64,000 nucleotides of DNA from DASPTT01 sp035623275 (GTDB lineage Bacteria; Actinomycetota; Acidimicrobiia; Acidimicrobiales; UBA8190): positions 13,242 to 77,241 of the forward strand of contig DASPTT010000166.1 of the NCBI GenBank assembly GCA_035623275.1, read 5' to 3'. Shown here one piece after another: positions 50,497-59,387 of this stretch. Within the stretch, counting starts at the first letter, position 1. Each line of letters opens with the position of its first letter. The notes beneath the pieces are model-generated. The model did no database searches, was not told where the DNA came from, and was given only the letters and a program-made list of their open reading frames with translations. Both the position numbers and the translations under genes were made by a program.

Positions 50497-53400
50497 TCAG
50501 GAGGCGCCGTCGACGGCGCGCACGTGCACGCGCAGCTCGTCACCGGCGGTCGCGTGCAGCTCCACGGCCAGCGTCTGCTCCATCACGTAGACGCGATGGG
50601 CGTCGACGGCCATCGCCATCTCCTCGGGGGCGACGAGCTCGACGGCGACCCGGTCGGCGATGTGGAGGCCGGCGTCCTTGCGGGCGGCCTGGATCTCGCG
50701 CACCGCGTCGCGCGCCAGCCCCTCGGCCGCCAGCGCCGGGGTCACCGCGATGTCGAAGCTCAGCACCCCCGACGCTCCGGCGATCGTGCGGCCGCGCGTG
50801 TCGTCGCGGGGCACCAGGGCGAGCTCGTACTCACCGGGCTCCAGCGTCAGGCCCGCCACCTCGACGCCGCTGTCGCTGCGGGTCCACTCGCCCCGCTTCA
50901 CCGCGGCGATGACCCGCTGCGTGTCGGGCCCCAGGCGAGGACCCAACGCGGCGGGCACCAGGGCGAGGACGTGGTCCGCGATCGACGCCACGTCGTCGGT
51001 GAGCTCGACCGACTTCACGTTCATCTCCTCGGCGATGATGTCCGTGTACGGAGCCAGGCGCGCCGAGTCGGCGATGGCCACGGTGAGCGAGGCGAGGGGT
51101 AGGCGCGTCCGCAGCCCGTTCGCCTTGCGAACCGCGTGCCCCGCGCTGCACACCTCGCGTACGAGGTCCATGGCCTCCACGAGGGCGGCGTCGTGGGGGA
51201 GCGAGTCCGACGACGGCCAGTCGGTGAGATGGACGCTGCGCTCCCCGGTGAGCGGCCGGTAGACGGCCTCGGTCAGCAGGGGCAGGAGCGGCGCGGCGAC
51301 CTGGCAGAGCGTCGCCAGCACCGTGGTGAGGGTGTCGTAGGCGTCGACCTTGTCCGCCTCGACCTCGGCGGAGCCGTCCCGGGCCCGCCAGAAGCGGTCC
51401 CGGCTGCGCCGGATGTACCAGTTGGTGAAGGCATCGAGGAACCCCGCGATCGCCGCGCACGCGGCGAAGAGGTCGTAGGCGTCCATGGCCGCGGTGACCT
51501 CGTCGACCAGGGCGGCGGCCTTGGCCAGGATGTAGCGGTCGAGCACGCCGGTGGCGTCGCCCCGGCGCCGGCCGGCGATCCGGTCGACGTTGCCGTAGAG
51601 CGACAGGAAGTACCAGGCGTTCCAGATCGGGTTGAGGACCTGGCGCACGACCTCGGCCATCCCCTTGGCGTGCACCACCAGGTCCTGGCCGCGCAACACG
51701 GGAGAGGAGAGCAGGAACCAGCGCATGGCGTCCGCGCCCCACACCGAGAAGACCATGTCGGGCTCGGGGTAGTTGCCCAGCCGCTTGGACATCTTGCGCC
51801 CGTCGTCGCCCAGCACGATGCCGTGGGCGACGCAGTGGCGGAACGGCGGGCAGTCGAACAGCGCGGTCGACAGCACGTGCAACGTGTAGAACCAGCCCCG
51901 GGTCTGGCCGACGTATTCGACGATGAAGTCCGCGGGGAAGTGGTGCTCGAACCACTCCACCTGGCGGAACGGGTAGTGCACCTGCGCAAAGGGCATCGAG
52001 CCCGATTCGAACCAGCAGTCGAGCACGTCCGAGACGCGCCGCATCGTGGCGCGGCCGGACGGGTCGTCGGGGTTGGGGCGCACGAGCTCGTCGATGGCGG
52101 GGCGGTGCAGGTCCGTGGGCCGGACCCCGAAGTCCGCCTCGAGCTCGTCGAGGCTGCCGTAGACGTCGATGCGGGGATAGCGGGGGTCGTCGCTCTTCCA
52201 CACGGGGATGGGCGCGCCCCAGAAGCGGTTCCTGCTGATGGACCAGTCCCGCGCCCCTGCCAGCCACTTCCCGAACGCCCCGTCGCGGATGTGGGCCGGG
52301 ACCCAGTCGATCGACTGGTTGCGCTCGACCATGCGGTCCTTGATCGCCGTCACCGCCACGAACCAGGAGCTCACCGCCTTGTAGATGAGGGGCGTGTCGG
52401 TTCGCCAGCAGTGCGGGTAGCTGTGCGTGTAGCGCTCGAGGCGCACGAGCACCCCCGCCGCGCGCAGGTCGTCCACGACGGCCGCGTTGGCGTCGAAGAC
52501 CTGCATGCCCGCGTACGGGGGCACCTCGGCCGTGAACCGACCCTGGTCGTCCACGGGGCACACCACGGCGATGCCCTCCTCGGCGCACGCCACCTGGTCC
52601 TCCTCGCCGAAGCCGGGGGCCATGTGGACGATCCCGGTGCCCTCGTCGGTGGCCACGAAGTCGCCGGCGATGACCCGGAACGCGTTGGGCTGGTCGGCGA
52701 AGAAGCCGAACAGCGGCCGGTAGTGCCGGCCCACCAGGGTCGCGCCCTCGACCACCGCGATGGGCTCCGCTCCGTCGAAGAGCTCGGGGTAGGCGTCGAC
52801 GCGGTCCTCGGCCACCACGGTGCGGGCCCCGTCGAGGTCGAACACGGCGTAGCGGATGCCCGGGCCCACGGCCACGGCCAGGTTCGAGGGCAGGGTCCAC
52901 GGGGTGGTGGTCCACACGAGCAGGCGCAACGGCCCGTCGGTCGCGCCGTTGCCGCCCGCCGCGGCGGGCTCGAGGGTGAAGGCGACCGTGACCGCCGGGT
53001 CCTCCCGGGGCCGATAGGCGTCGTCCTGACGGGTCTCGAAGTTCGACAGGGGCGTCTCGCACTCCCAGCAGTAGGGCAGCACCCGCTCGCCCTCGTAGAG
53101 CAGCCCCTTCTCCCACAAGCGCTTGAACGCCCACAGGACGCTCTCCATGTAGTCGAGGTCCATGGTCTTGTAGTCGTTGGCGAAGTCCACCCAGCGCGCC
53201 TGGCGGGTGACGTAGCGCTCCCACGCGTCGGTGGTGCGCTGCACGAGGGCCCGGCAGTAGTCGTTGAAGCGGTCGATGCCGTAGACGGCGATGGCGGCGC
53301 GCCCCGCCACCTCGAGCTCCTTCTCCGCCTCCATCTCGGCGGGCAGGCCGTGGCAGTCCCAGCCGAAGCGGCGCTCGACACGCCGCCCGCGCATCGTCTG

Positions 53401-53643
53401 GTAGCGGGGCACGGCGTCCTTGACGAAGCCCGTGAGCAGGTGCCCGTAGTGGGGGAGCCCGTTGGCGAAGGGGGGGCCGTCGTAGAAGACGAACTCGTTG
53501 TCCCCGCCGGCCCGGGCGGCGACGGACGCCTCGAAGGTGCCGTCCTGGGCCCAGAACTCCAGCACGGCCTCCTCGAGGCGCGGGTAGTCCGCCTGCTGGT
53601 CGACCTGGGGGTACGGCGCGACACCGCCAGAATCCGGGGACAT
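50497..53643 (-). CDS. ileS: Isoleucyl-tRNA synthetase (type 2, eukaryote-like)
   Basis: 1048 residues. The class I motifs are H65-Y-G-H68 and KMSKR (about 616-620). A large CP1 editing domain (TTTPWTLPSN, YVGQTRGWFYTLH region) and an anticodon-binding domain complete it. FYDGPPFANGLPHYGH is the form seen in eukaryote-like type 2 IleRS (as in Mycobacterium), which is generally insensitive to mupirocin. I see no C-terminal zinc-finger Cys cluster. ATG 53643 is fixed by the -10 spacing. Confidence 0.96.
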   Translation of the reverse strand: MSPDSGGVAPYPQVDQQADYPRLEEAVLEFWAQDGTFEASVAARAGGDNEFVFYDGPPFANGLPHYGHLLTGFVKDAVPRYQTMRGRRVERRFGWDCHGLPAEMEAEKELEVAGRAAIAVYGIDRFNDYCRALVQRTTDAWERYVTRQARWVDFANDYKTMDLDYMESVLWAFKRLWEKGLLYEGERVLPYCWECETPLSNFETRQDDAYRPREDPAVTVAFTLEPAAAGGNGATDGPLRLLVWTTTPWTLPSNLAVAVGPGIRYAVFDLDGARTVVAEDRVDAYPELFDGAEPIAVVEGATLVGRHYRPLFGFFADQPNAFRVIAGDFVATDEGTGIVHMAPGFGEEDQVACAEEGIAVVCPVDDQGRFTAEVPPYAGMQVFDANAAVVDDLRAAGVLVRLERYTHSYPHCWRTDTPLIYKAVSSWFVAVTAIKDRMVERNQSIDWVPAHIRDGAFGKWLAGARDWSISRNRFWGAPIPVWKSDDPRYPRIDVYGSLDELEADFGVRPTDLHRPAIDELVRPNPDDPSGRATMRRVSDVLDCWFESGSMPFAQVHYPFRQVEWFEHHFPADFIVEYVGQTRGWFYTLHVLSTALFDCPPFRHCVAHGIVLGDDGRKMSKRLGNYPEPDMVFSVWGADAMRWFLLSSPVLRGQDLVVHAKGMAEVVRQVLNPIWNAWYFLSLYGNVDRIAGRRRGDATGVLDRYILAKAAALVDEVTAAMDAYDLFAACAAIAGFLDAFTNWYIRRSRDRFWRARDGSAEVEADKVDAYDTLTTVLATLCQVAAPLLPLLTEAVYRPLTGERSVHLTDWPSSDSLPHDAALVEAMDLVREVCSAGHAVRKANGLRTRLPLASLTVAIADSARLAPYTDIIAEEMNVKSVELTDDVASIADHVLALVPAALGPRLGPDTQRVIAAVKRGEWTRSDSGVEVAGLTLEPGEYELALVPRDDTRGRTIAGASGVLSFDIAVTPALAAEGLARDAVREIQAARKDAGLHIADRVAVELVAPEEMAMAVDAHRVYVMEQTLAVELHATAGDELRVHVRAVDGAS

Positions 53644-53649
53644 GGCCCA

Positions 53650-53655
53650 AGCGTA
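53650..53655 (-). promoter_or_regulatory. -10 box TACGCT of ileS (leaderless)
   Basis: Minus strand: TACGCT, six bases, ATG at 53643. No T-box-like leader is possible if the mRNA is leaderless. Confidence 0.6.
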
Positions 53656-53731
53656 CGTCGCGGCCGGTGCACCCCGGTCCGCCCGCGCCGCCCGCGCTGG
53701 TGCGCACGGTGCGGCGGGTGTGCCGCCGCTG

Positions 53732-53760
53732 TTGCCCGGCGACCGGCCCGACGCTATCGT
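53732..53760 (+). promoter_or_regulatory. Promoter of the DksA-like gene
   Basis: TTGCCC (53732-53737), a 17-base spacer, TATCGT (53755-53760). It would drive the DksA-like gene, lspA and the pseudouridine synthase, with an approximately 80-base leader. Confidence 0.6.
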
Positions 53761-53796
53761 CGCCACCCTTCGACGAGCGGGTGGAGGACCTCCAGG

Positions 53797-53850
53797 ATGA
53801 CCGTCACACCGAAGGGCACGGGCCTGAGCCGGCGTCGAGGGCCCCGATGA
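53797..53850 (+). CDS. Possible 17-residue leader ORF before the DksA-like gene
   Basis: ATG 53797 reads MTVTPKGTGLSRRRGPR and ends at TGA 53848-53850, overlapping the ATG at 53847 (ATGA). GGAGG lies 9 bases upstream. It is in a different frame from the following gene. Translation is unproven. Confidence 0.4.
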   Translation: MTVTPKGTGLSRRRGPR

Positions 53851-54593
53851 GCGCAGTCAAGAAGGCCCCGCCGAAGAAGGCCGCGCTCGCCAAGAAGGCG
53901 CCGCCGAAGAAGGCCGCGCCGGCCAAGAAGGCGCCGGCGAAGAAGGCGCCGCCCAAGAAGGCGCCGCCGAAGAAGGCCGCGCTCGCCAAGAAGGCCCCGC
54001 CGAAGAAGGCGCCGGCGAAGAAGGCGCCGGCGAAGAAGGCGCCGGCCAAGAAGGCGCCGGCGAAGAAGGCCGCGCCGGCGAAGAAGGCCGCGCCGGCGGA
54101 GAAGGCGCCGGCCAAGACTGCGGCACCGGTCAAGAAGGCCCCGGCCAAGACGGCGGCACCGGCCAAGAAGGCCGAAGCGGTCAAGAAGGCCCCGCCGAAG
54201 CCGGTGAAAGGACCCTACGCGTCCGACGCGAAGTTCCTCGAGGAGCAGCGGCACCTGCTGCTCGACGAACGGGCGACCTACCGGGAGCAGGCCGAAGCGC
54301 TGCGGGCCGAGGCGGAGTCGCTGGCCCTCGAGCGCGAACCGGGCGACGTGCAGTTCGACGAGGAGTCCGGCGAGGGCGGGACCGTGGCGGTCGACCGCGA
54401 GCGGGACCTCACGCTCTCCGCACAGGCCCTGGCCACGATCGAGGAGATCGACGTCGCGCTCGGCCTCATCGACACGAAGCTCTACGGGGCATGCGAGATC
54501 TGCGGCCAGCCCATACCCAAGGCCCGCCTTCGGGCGCTGCCCTATGCGCGCTTGGACGTCGGGTGCAAGAGCGGGGGCCTGCACCGGCGCTGA
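53847..54593 (+). CDS. DksA/TraR-like protein with histone-like Lys/Ala/Pro tail
   Basis: 248 residues. The first 120 or so are Lys/Ala/Pro repeats (KKAPAKKAP-type), like eukaryotic H1 tails and likely to bind DNA. The rest is a DksA-type coiled coil with a C-terminal zinc finger. The finger has C216, C219 and C240, but the third position is D237, so one ligand is missing. It matches the plan and place (ileS-x-lspA-rluD) of Streptomyces DdbA (SCO2075), as I recall it. Role: probably a nucleoid or RNA polymerase-associated factor (inference). Confidence 0.85.
   Translation: MSAVKKAPPKKAALAKKAPPKKAAPAKKAPAKKAPPKKAPPKKAALAKKAPPKKAPAKKAPAKKAPAKKAPAKKAAPAKKAAPAEKAPAKTAAPVKKAPAKTAAPAKKAEAVKKAPPKPVKGPYASDAKFLEEQRHLLLDERATYREQAEALRAEAESLALEREPGDVQFDEESGEGGTVAVDRERDLTLSAQALATIEEIDVALGLIDTKLYGACEICGQPIPKARLRALPYARLDVGCKSGGLHRR
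53862..54206 (+). repeat. Lys/Ala/Pro codon repeat region
   Basis: Imperfect in-frame repeats of AAGAAGGCGCCG-like units coding the histone-like tail. Copies vary by GCG/GCC choice and Pro/Ala swaps, pointing to slippage or unequal recombination. Confidence 0.9.
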
Positions 54594-55120
54594 GCCCGCC
54601 CGGCCGCGACCGCGGCCGGGTCCGGCGCTTCCTCCTGACGCTGGTGGTCGCCGCGGCGGTGGTCGTCGCCGACCAGCTGACCAAGACCTGGGCGGTCCAT
54701 CGACTCGCCCGGGGACCCATCCACGTGGTGTGGAAGCTGGACCTCGAGCTCGGGTTCAACTCCGGCGCTTCGTTCAGCCTCGCCCAGGGGTGGGGCACGC
54801 TGCTGGCCGCGCTGGCGGTCGCGTTCGTGGTCGTGTTGCTCGTGATCGCCCGCCGCACGCGCACGACGCTCATGGCGGTGGCGATCGGCCTGATCATCGG
54901 GGGTGCCCTCGGCAACCTCGTCGACCGCGTCACGCGCGGCCGCCACGGTGCCGTCGTCGACTTCATCGCGCTGCACTTCTGGCCGACGTTCAACGTGGCC
55001 GACGCGTCCATCGTGGTCGGGGGAGCCCTCGCCGCGGTCGCGCTCTGGCGGTCGGCGCCGCCGCGCGCGCCCGAGCCACGGGCGCCGGCACCGCCCGGGT
55101 CGCCGGAGCCTCCGCAGTGA
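54563..55120 (+). CDS. lspA: Lipoprotein signal peptidase II
   Basis: 185 residues from GTG 54563, overlapping the previous gene by 31 bases. An alternative is CTG 54590, with a 4-base overlap like ftsQ (176 residues). Four membrane helices; catalytic aspartates in NLVDRVTRG and FNVADASI; DQLTK and FNSGASFS also conserved. It removes signal peptides before the lipobox Cys, for example in the lipoprotein at 4903-6024. The C-tail is Pro/Ala-rich. Confidence 0.9.
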   Translation: MQERGPAPALSPPGRDRGRVRRFLLTLVVAAAVVVADQLTKTWAVHRLARGPIHVVWKLDLELGFNSGASFSLAQGWGTLLAALAVAFVVVLLVIARRTRTTLMAVAIGLIIGGALGNLVDRVTRGRHGAVVDFIALHFWPTFNVADASIVVGGALAAVALWRSAPPRAPEPRAPAPPGSPEPPQ

Positions 55121-56067
55121 CCGTGCTCGACGTCGAAGTGCCGCATTCGCTGGAGGGGCAGCGGCTGGACCGGAGCATCGCCATGCTCACCGGCCTGTCG
55201 CGAACCGCGGTGGCCGCGTTGGTGCGCGATGGCCATGCCCGGCTCGACGGGGCCGTCGTCACCACCCGGAGCCGACCGCTCACCGCGGGCCAGCGCCTGC
55301 AGGTGGCACTCGCGGACCAGCCGGTGCCCGGCCCGGCGGCGGACGCCTCCGTGGCGTTCGGCGTCGTGCACGAGGACGACCAGATCGTCGTGGTGGACAA
55401 GCCCGCGGGCCTCGTCGTCCACCACGGTGCCGGCCGGCGCGGGGCCACCCTGGTGGACGGGCTCCTGGCGCGCTATCCGGACCTGGCCGCGTTGGCCGCC
55501 GCAGGGGTGGGCGACCCGCAGCGGCCCGGGATCGTCCACCGCCTCGACAAGGGAACCTCGGGGCTGCTCGTCGTGGCGCGCACGCCCGAGGCGTTCGAGT
55601 CGCTGTCGCGTCAGCTGCGCGAGCACACCGCCGGGCGCACCTATCGCGCGTTGGTGATGGGTCGGGTGGAGGCCGACGAGGGGGTGGTGGACGCGCCGAT
55701 CGGCCGCTCGGCCCGCGACCCGACGCGCATGGCCGTGCGCGCCGCGGGCCGCCCGGCACGGACCGCCTACCGCGTCGTCGAGCGATTCGAGCACCCGCTG
55801 GCGTGCACGCTGCTCGACGTCGACCTGGAGACGGGGCGGACGCATCAGATCCGCGTCCACCTCGGCGCCATCGGGCACCCGGTGGTGGGCGACGTGCGCT
55901 ACGGGCGTGGCGCCACGCGCCCGGTCCCGATCGCCGCCGTCCTCGCCCCCGAGCGGGTGTTCCTCCACGCCCGCCGGCTCTCGCTCGAGCATCCCGCCGA
56001 CGGGCCGGTCACCTACGAGGCGCCGCTGCCCGCCGACCTCGTCGCCGTGCTGGCCACCCTGGCGTAG
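55117..56067 (+). CDS. RluA/RluD family rRNA pseudouridine synthase
   Basis: 316 residues. An S4-like N-terminal domain (LDRSIAMLTGLSRTAVAALVRDGHA) precedes the catalytic domain with HRLDKGTSGLLVVA (catalytic Asp) and LETGRTHQIRVHL. The target is probably 23S rRNA uridines as for RluD, but the site is not certain from sequence. GTG start overlaps the lspA stop (GTGA). Confidence 0.92.
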   Translation: MTVLDVEVPHSLEGQRLDRSIAMLTGLSRTAVAALVRDGHARLDGAVVTTRSRPLTAGQRLQVALADQPVPGPAADASVAFGVVHEDDQIVVVDKPAGLVVHHGAGRRGATLVDGLLARYPDLAALAAAGVGDPQRPGIVHRLDKGTSGLLVVARTPEAFESLSRQLREHTAGRTYRALVMGRVEADEGVVDAPIGRSARDPTRMAVRAAGRPARTAYRVVERFEHPLACTLLDVDLETGRTHQIRVHLGAIGHPVVGDVRYGRGATRPVPIAAVLAPERVFLHARRLSLEHPADGPVTYEAPLPADLVAVLATLA

Positions 56068-56079
56068 GGGACGCGGTAG

Positions 56080-56096
56080 CGCGCCAGTCGGGCGCG
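56080..56096. terminator. Possible bidirectional terminator hairpin
   Basis: CGCGCC-agtcg-GGCGCG in the 39-base gap between converging genes. No T-run. Confidence 0.4.
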
Positions 56097-56106
56097 ACCC
56101 GGAGGA

Positions 56107-56946
56107 TCAGGCGGCGGCGTGGGCCGCTTCGATGGCCGGCAGCGCGGCCAGGCGTTCGAGTGCGCGGTGCTCCGCCTGTCGGGCCCGCCGCACGCCGATG
56201 CCGAGCCGGGCCGCGGTGGCCTGCAGGGAGGTGGGCGACCCGCCGTCGAGCCCGAAGCGGATGCGCACGACGTCGCGCTCGAGCTCGTCGAGCTCGTCGA
56301 CCGCGTCGCGCACGCCGTCGAGGACCAGGCGGCGCTCGATGTCGTCGGCGAAGGACGAGTCCTCGTCGGCACCGACGAGGTCGCCGAGCGGGGTGGTCCC
56401 GTCCGCGCCGGCAGGCTGGTCCAGGCTGGCGACGACCCGGGCGAGGCCCGCCACCGACTCCACCTCGGCGACGTCCCCCCCGACGGCCTCGGCGATCTCG
56501 TCCGCGGTGGGCTCGCGCCGCAGCTCCGCTGCGAGCTCGGCGCCCACACGGTCGACGCGCTGGACCTGCTCGGCCACCTCCATGGGGATCCGGATGGTGT
56601 TGCCGTGCTGCTGCACGGCGCGCTGGAGCGCCTGGCGGATCCACCACGTGGCGTAGGTCGAGAAGCGAAAGCCACGCTCCCAGTCGAACTTGTCGACGGC
56701 GCGCATGAGGCCGAAGGTGCCCTCCTGGATCAGGTCCGCGTAGTCGACACCCCGGTCCTTGTAGCGCCGAGCCCAGTGGGCGACCAGCCGGAGGTTCGCC
56801 GCGATCATCTCGCGGCGCGCCTCGTCGTCGCCGGCCGCGACCCGCTTGGCCAGCTCCACCTGCTGCTCGTGGTCGGGCAGCGGGTGCCGGTCGAGGTCGT
56901 CCAAGAAGAGTCGGATGCTGTCGGGGGTACCCGTGCTGCTGGCCAT
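56107..56946 (-). CDS. Sigma-70 family sigma factor (group 2-like)
   Basis: 279 residues with regions 1.2-4 in order: DSIRLFLDDL (1.2), NLRLVAHWARRYKDRG and FDWERGFRFSTYATWWIRQAL (2), EPTADEIAEAVGG (3), and a region 4 helix-turn-helix ending ARQAEHRALERL. It lacks the long N-terminus of the principal factor. Region 2 resembles HrdB/SigA closely, so it is probably a SigB-like accessory factor reading similar promoters. Its region 4.2 is divergent (GIGVRRARQAEHRAL). Promoter not seen. Confidence 0.88.
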   Translation of the reverse strand: MASSTGTPDSIRLFLDDLDRHPLPDHEQQVELAKRVAAGDDEARREMIAANLRLVAHWARRYKDRGVDYADLIQEGTFGLMRAVDKFDWERGFRFSTYATWWIRQALQRAVQQHGNTIRIPMEVAEQVQRVDRVGAELAAELRREPTADEIAEAVGGDVAEVESVAGLARVVASLDQPAGADGTTPLGDLVGADEDSSFADDIERRLVLDGVRDAVDELDELERDVVRIRFGLDGGSPTSLQATAARLGIGVRRARQAEHRALERLAALPAIEAAHAAA

Positions 56947-57111
56947 GATGCCCTTTCTGCGAGTCGGGCCGTCACCGTGAACAACACCCGTGTGGTCCCG
57001 GGCATTCCGGCGAACGCCCGCATTTGCCGGCCGGAGCCGCGGCCGGGGCGATCCCGCGACCGCGCTCCGGAGGCCTCGCTTGCAGCAGCGCGTCGACCGT
57101 GGTGACCTGGG

Positions 57112-57699
57112 GTGATGCCCGGGCGCCTGGTCCTCGTCCGCCACGGCGACACGGGCTGGAGCCGATCGGGACGGCACACGGGCCGCACCGACGTCGCCCT
57201 CGACCCCGAGGGGCGGCGCCAGGCCCGGCGCCTGGCGACCCGTCTGGGGGGGCACCGCTTCGCCGACGTGCTCGTCAGCCCGGCCCTGCGGGCCCGCGAG
57301 ACCTGCGCCGGGGCCGGGTTCGGGGCCGAGGCCCGGGTCGTCGAGGACCTCCACGAATGGGACTACGGGGACTTCGAGGGCCGGACGACGCCGGAGATCC
57401 AGACGCAGTGGCCCGGCTGGTCGCTGTGGCACGACGGCGCCCCCGGCGGCGAGACGCCGGCCCAGGTCGCGGCCCGGGCCGATCGCGTCCTGGCCCTGGC
57501 TGCACGGCACGCAGCGGCCGGCGACGTCCTGCTCTTCGCCCACGGCCATCTCCTGCGGGTGGTGGCGGCCCGTTGGATCGGCCTCGACGGCGCGTCCGGT
57601 GCCCGTCTGGCGCTGGATCCCGCGTCGATCAGCATCCTCGGCCACGAGCGCGACACCGCGGTGCTCGAGCGCTGGAACGACACCGACGAGCCGCTGTAG
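57112..57699 (+). CDS. Histidine phosphatase family protein
   Basis: 195 residues with the phosphohistidine motif LVRHGDTGWS (His near 12), a second His in FAHGHLLRV (near 143) and a catalytic Glu in EWDYGDFEG. This is the phosphoglycerate-mutase-like phosphatase family; substrate unknown. GTG 57112 or ATG 57115. It is divergent from the sigma-factor gene across a 165-base gap (56947-57111) in which I see no clear promoter. Confidence 0.87.
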   Translation: MMPGRLVLVRHGDTGWSRSGRHTGRTDVALDPEGRRQARRLATRLGGHRFADVLVSPALRARETCAGAGFGAEARVVEDLHEWDYGDFEGRTTPEIQTQWPGWSLWHDGAPGGETPAQVAARADRVLALAARHAAAGDVLLFAHGHLLRVVAARWIGLDGASGARLALDPASISILGHERDTAVLERWNDTDEPL

Positions 57700-57728
57700 C
57701 GGCGCGGGCGCGTCCGCGGGCGCCGGCG

Positions 57729-58853
57729 TCAGGCGCGGGCGACCGGATCGCCCTCGGGCTGCTCGGGACTGCGGTGCGTGGGTCGAAGGGGCGACACGAC
57801 GGCCTCGACATGCGCCGTGCGCGGACCCGTCCACGGGGCAGCCGTGGCGTAGACCAGGTCGGCAAGGGCATAGGCGACCGACTCGTAGTTGACGCGCCAG
57901 CCCCGGAACTCCGGCCACGCCGCTTCCGGCGTCCGCTCCAGGGGCACGCCGGCGCGCTCGAGCCGCCGGACCGCGTCGAGGAAATCGTCGTAGCCGAGCT
58001 CGATGGGGGCGTCGGGCCGCGGGTCGGGGTCGAAGGGGATGCGGATCACGCGGGCGATGTCACGCAGGCACGTGAAGCCCATGCGGACGCACAGGCGCGC
58101 CTCGGCGGGCGCGAGCCGCGGGCACAGCGCCAGGTACAGCGCAGCGGAGTCGAGCACGGACACGAGGGCCACGACCCAGGAGTTGGTGGCGTGGGGCGAG
58201 CGCAGGCGCAAGAGGATCGGATATGTCGTGTGGCTCTCGGCGACGTCCGCCGACCACCGCTCCCACTCCGAGTACAACTCGGCAAGGTTCCCCTCGATCC
58301 CGACCAGGTAGTGGCGGGCCAGGAGCTCGGGACCCCATGCCGGCGTCCCCGCGCGGCTCTCGAGCATGGTGACGAGCACCTCCCGGCGGTTGAAGGCCTC
58401 GTAGAGCGCCGGCAGGTACGCGATCTGGAGCGCGATCACCACGAGGCCGAACGCCGCCGCCAGGAACGACACGGCAGCGGAGACCGTCCCGGGCTCGTTG
58501 GCGAACCCGAGCGTCGTGAGCGAGGAGCCGCTCTCGACGAGCGCATGGACGAACGGGCGATGGCCCACGCCCCACAGCAGCAGGGCGAATCCGAGGAAAC
58601 CGATGGCGACCCACAGCCCGAGGCGCACCACCATGATCACCGGTTCCACGACCGCCAGCGCCCGGTCGCGGGTCTCGTAGTCCCGCCGGGACATGGCGAT
58701 GCGCTCGCCGAGGCGCCGGAGGGCCCGGGTGGTCAGCGCCACGATCCCGCCGGTGTAGGGGCGGGGCACGATGAGGGCGCGTACCAGGTCGGTCAGGTCG
58801 TAGAGGACGATGACGACACCTGCGGCGACGGCCACCGCCCGCAGGGCGCCCAT
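57729..58853 (-). CDS. Membrane protein with potassium-channel-like pore loop
   Basis: 374 residues. Three to four membrane helices in the first 160, then a long soluble C-terminal domain. Between the second and third helices is ESGSSLTTLGFANEPGT, resembling the pore loop and TxGF filter of two-helix cation channels, though the filter is not the canonical TVGYG or TIGFG. No RCK domain is recognised. It follows the Rrf2 gene by 9 bases on the same strand, so it is probably one operon. Function unknown; channel is inference. Confidence 0.6.
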   Translation of the reverse strand: MGALRAVAVAAGVVIVLYDLTDLVRALIVPRPYTGGIVALTTRALRRLGERIAMSRRDYETRDRALAVVEPVIMVVRLGLWVAIGFLGFALLLWGVGHRPFVHALVESGSSLTTLGFANEPGTVSAAVSFLAAAFGLVVIALQIAYLPALYEAFNRREVLVTMLESRAGTPAWGPELLARHYLVGIEGNLAELYSEWERWSADVAESHTTYPILLRLRSPHATNSWVVALVSVLDSAALYLALCPRLAPAEARLCVRMGFTCLRDIARVIRIPFDPDPRPDAPIELGYDDFLDAVRRLERAGVPLERTPEAAWPEFRGWRVNYESVAYALADLVYATAAPWTGPRTAHVEAVVSPLRPTHRSPEQPEGDPVARA

Positions 58854-58862
58854 CGGTGCCCC

Positions 58863-59309
58863 TCAGTGAAGCGACGGCGCGGGCACCGTATTCCCGCGGG
58901 CGCGCTGGACCATGTCGGCCAGGGTGAAGGAACCGAGGTGCTCCCGCATGTGGGCGCCGACCTCGGCCCACACGACCAGCAGCACGCACTGGCCCTCGTG
59001 CTCGCACGCGCCGTTCTCGTGGGGCTGGCCGAAGTCGCCCGCCACGATGGGCCCGTCCACCGCGCTCACGATCTGCGCCAGCGTGATCTCCTCGGGGCGC
59101 CGTGCCAGCACGTAGCCGCCGCCCACGCCGCGCTTGGATCGCACGAGCCCGGCGCCCTTCAGGGCCAGGAGGATCTGCTCCAGGTAGGGCTGGGGCAGCC
59201 CGGTGCGCTCCGCGATGTCCCGGACCGACGTCGGCGACTGGTCGTCGGCGTGCAGCGCCAGGGACAGCAGGGCACGACTGGCGTAGTCGCCGCGGGTGGA
59301 GACCTTCAC
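58863..59309 (-). CDS. Rrf2 family transcriptional regulator
   Basis: 148 residues. The winged helix (TSVRDIAERTGLPQPYLEQILLALKGAGLVRSKRG) is well conserved. The cluster region has only two cysteines (C102 and C108, in ACEHEGQC) with a His between, where IscR and NsrR have three Cys. So it may bind a 2Fe-2S cluster with other ligands, or none. The GTG start is placed by the -10 spacing. It is divergent from the phosphodiesterase gene. Confidence 0.88.
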   Translation of the reverse strand: MKVSTRGDYASRALLSLALHADDQSPTSVRDIAERTGLPQPYLEQILLALKGAGLVRSKRGVGGGYVLARRPEEITLAQIVSAVDGPIVAGDFGQPHENGACEHEGQCVLLVVWAEVGAHMREHLGSFTLADMVQRARGNTVPAPSLH

Positions 59310-59315
59310 GGTCCG

Positions 59316-59321
59316 ATGCTA
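59316..59321 (-). promoter_or_regulatory. -10 box TAGCAT of the Rrf2 gene (leaderless)
   Basis: Minus strand: TAGCAT, six bases, GTG at 59309. Confidence 0.6.
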
Positions 59322-59387
59322 CCCGGGGGGCTTCCGGCAACCGCCGACCGGCGCCGGTGGCCGGTGCGGGTGGCCGGTGCAGGTGGG

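Noticed and set aside
53667..53846. N-terminal extension of the DksA-like protein
   Set aside because: It would start upstream of the predicted promoter, and the Lys-rich tail begins at ATG 53847.
53862..54206. Short-repeat region considered as a CRISPR-like array
   Set aside because: The repeats are in-frame Lys/Ala/Pro codons with no spacers.
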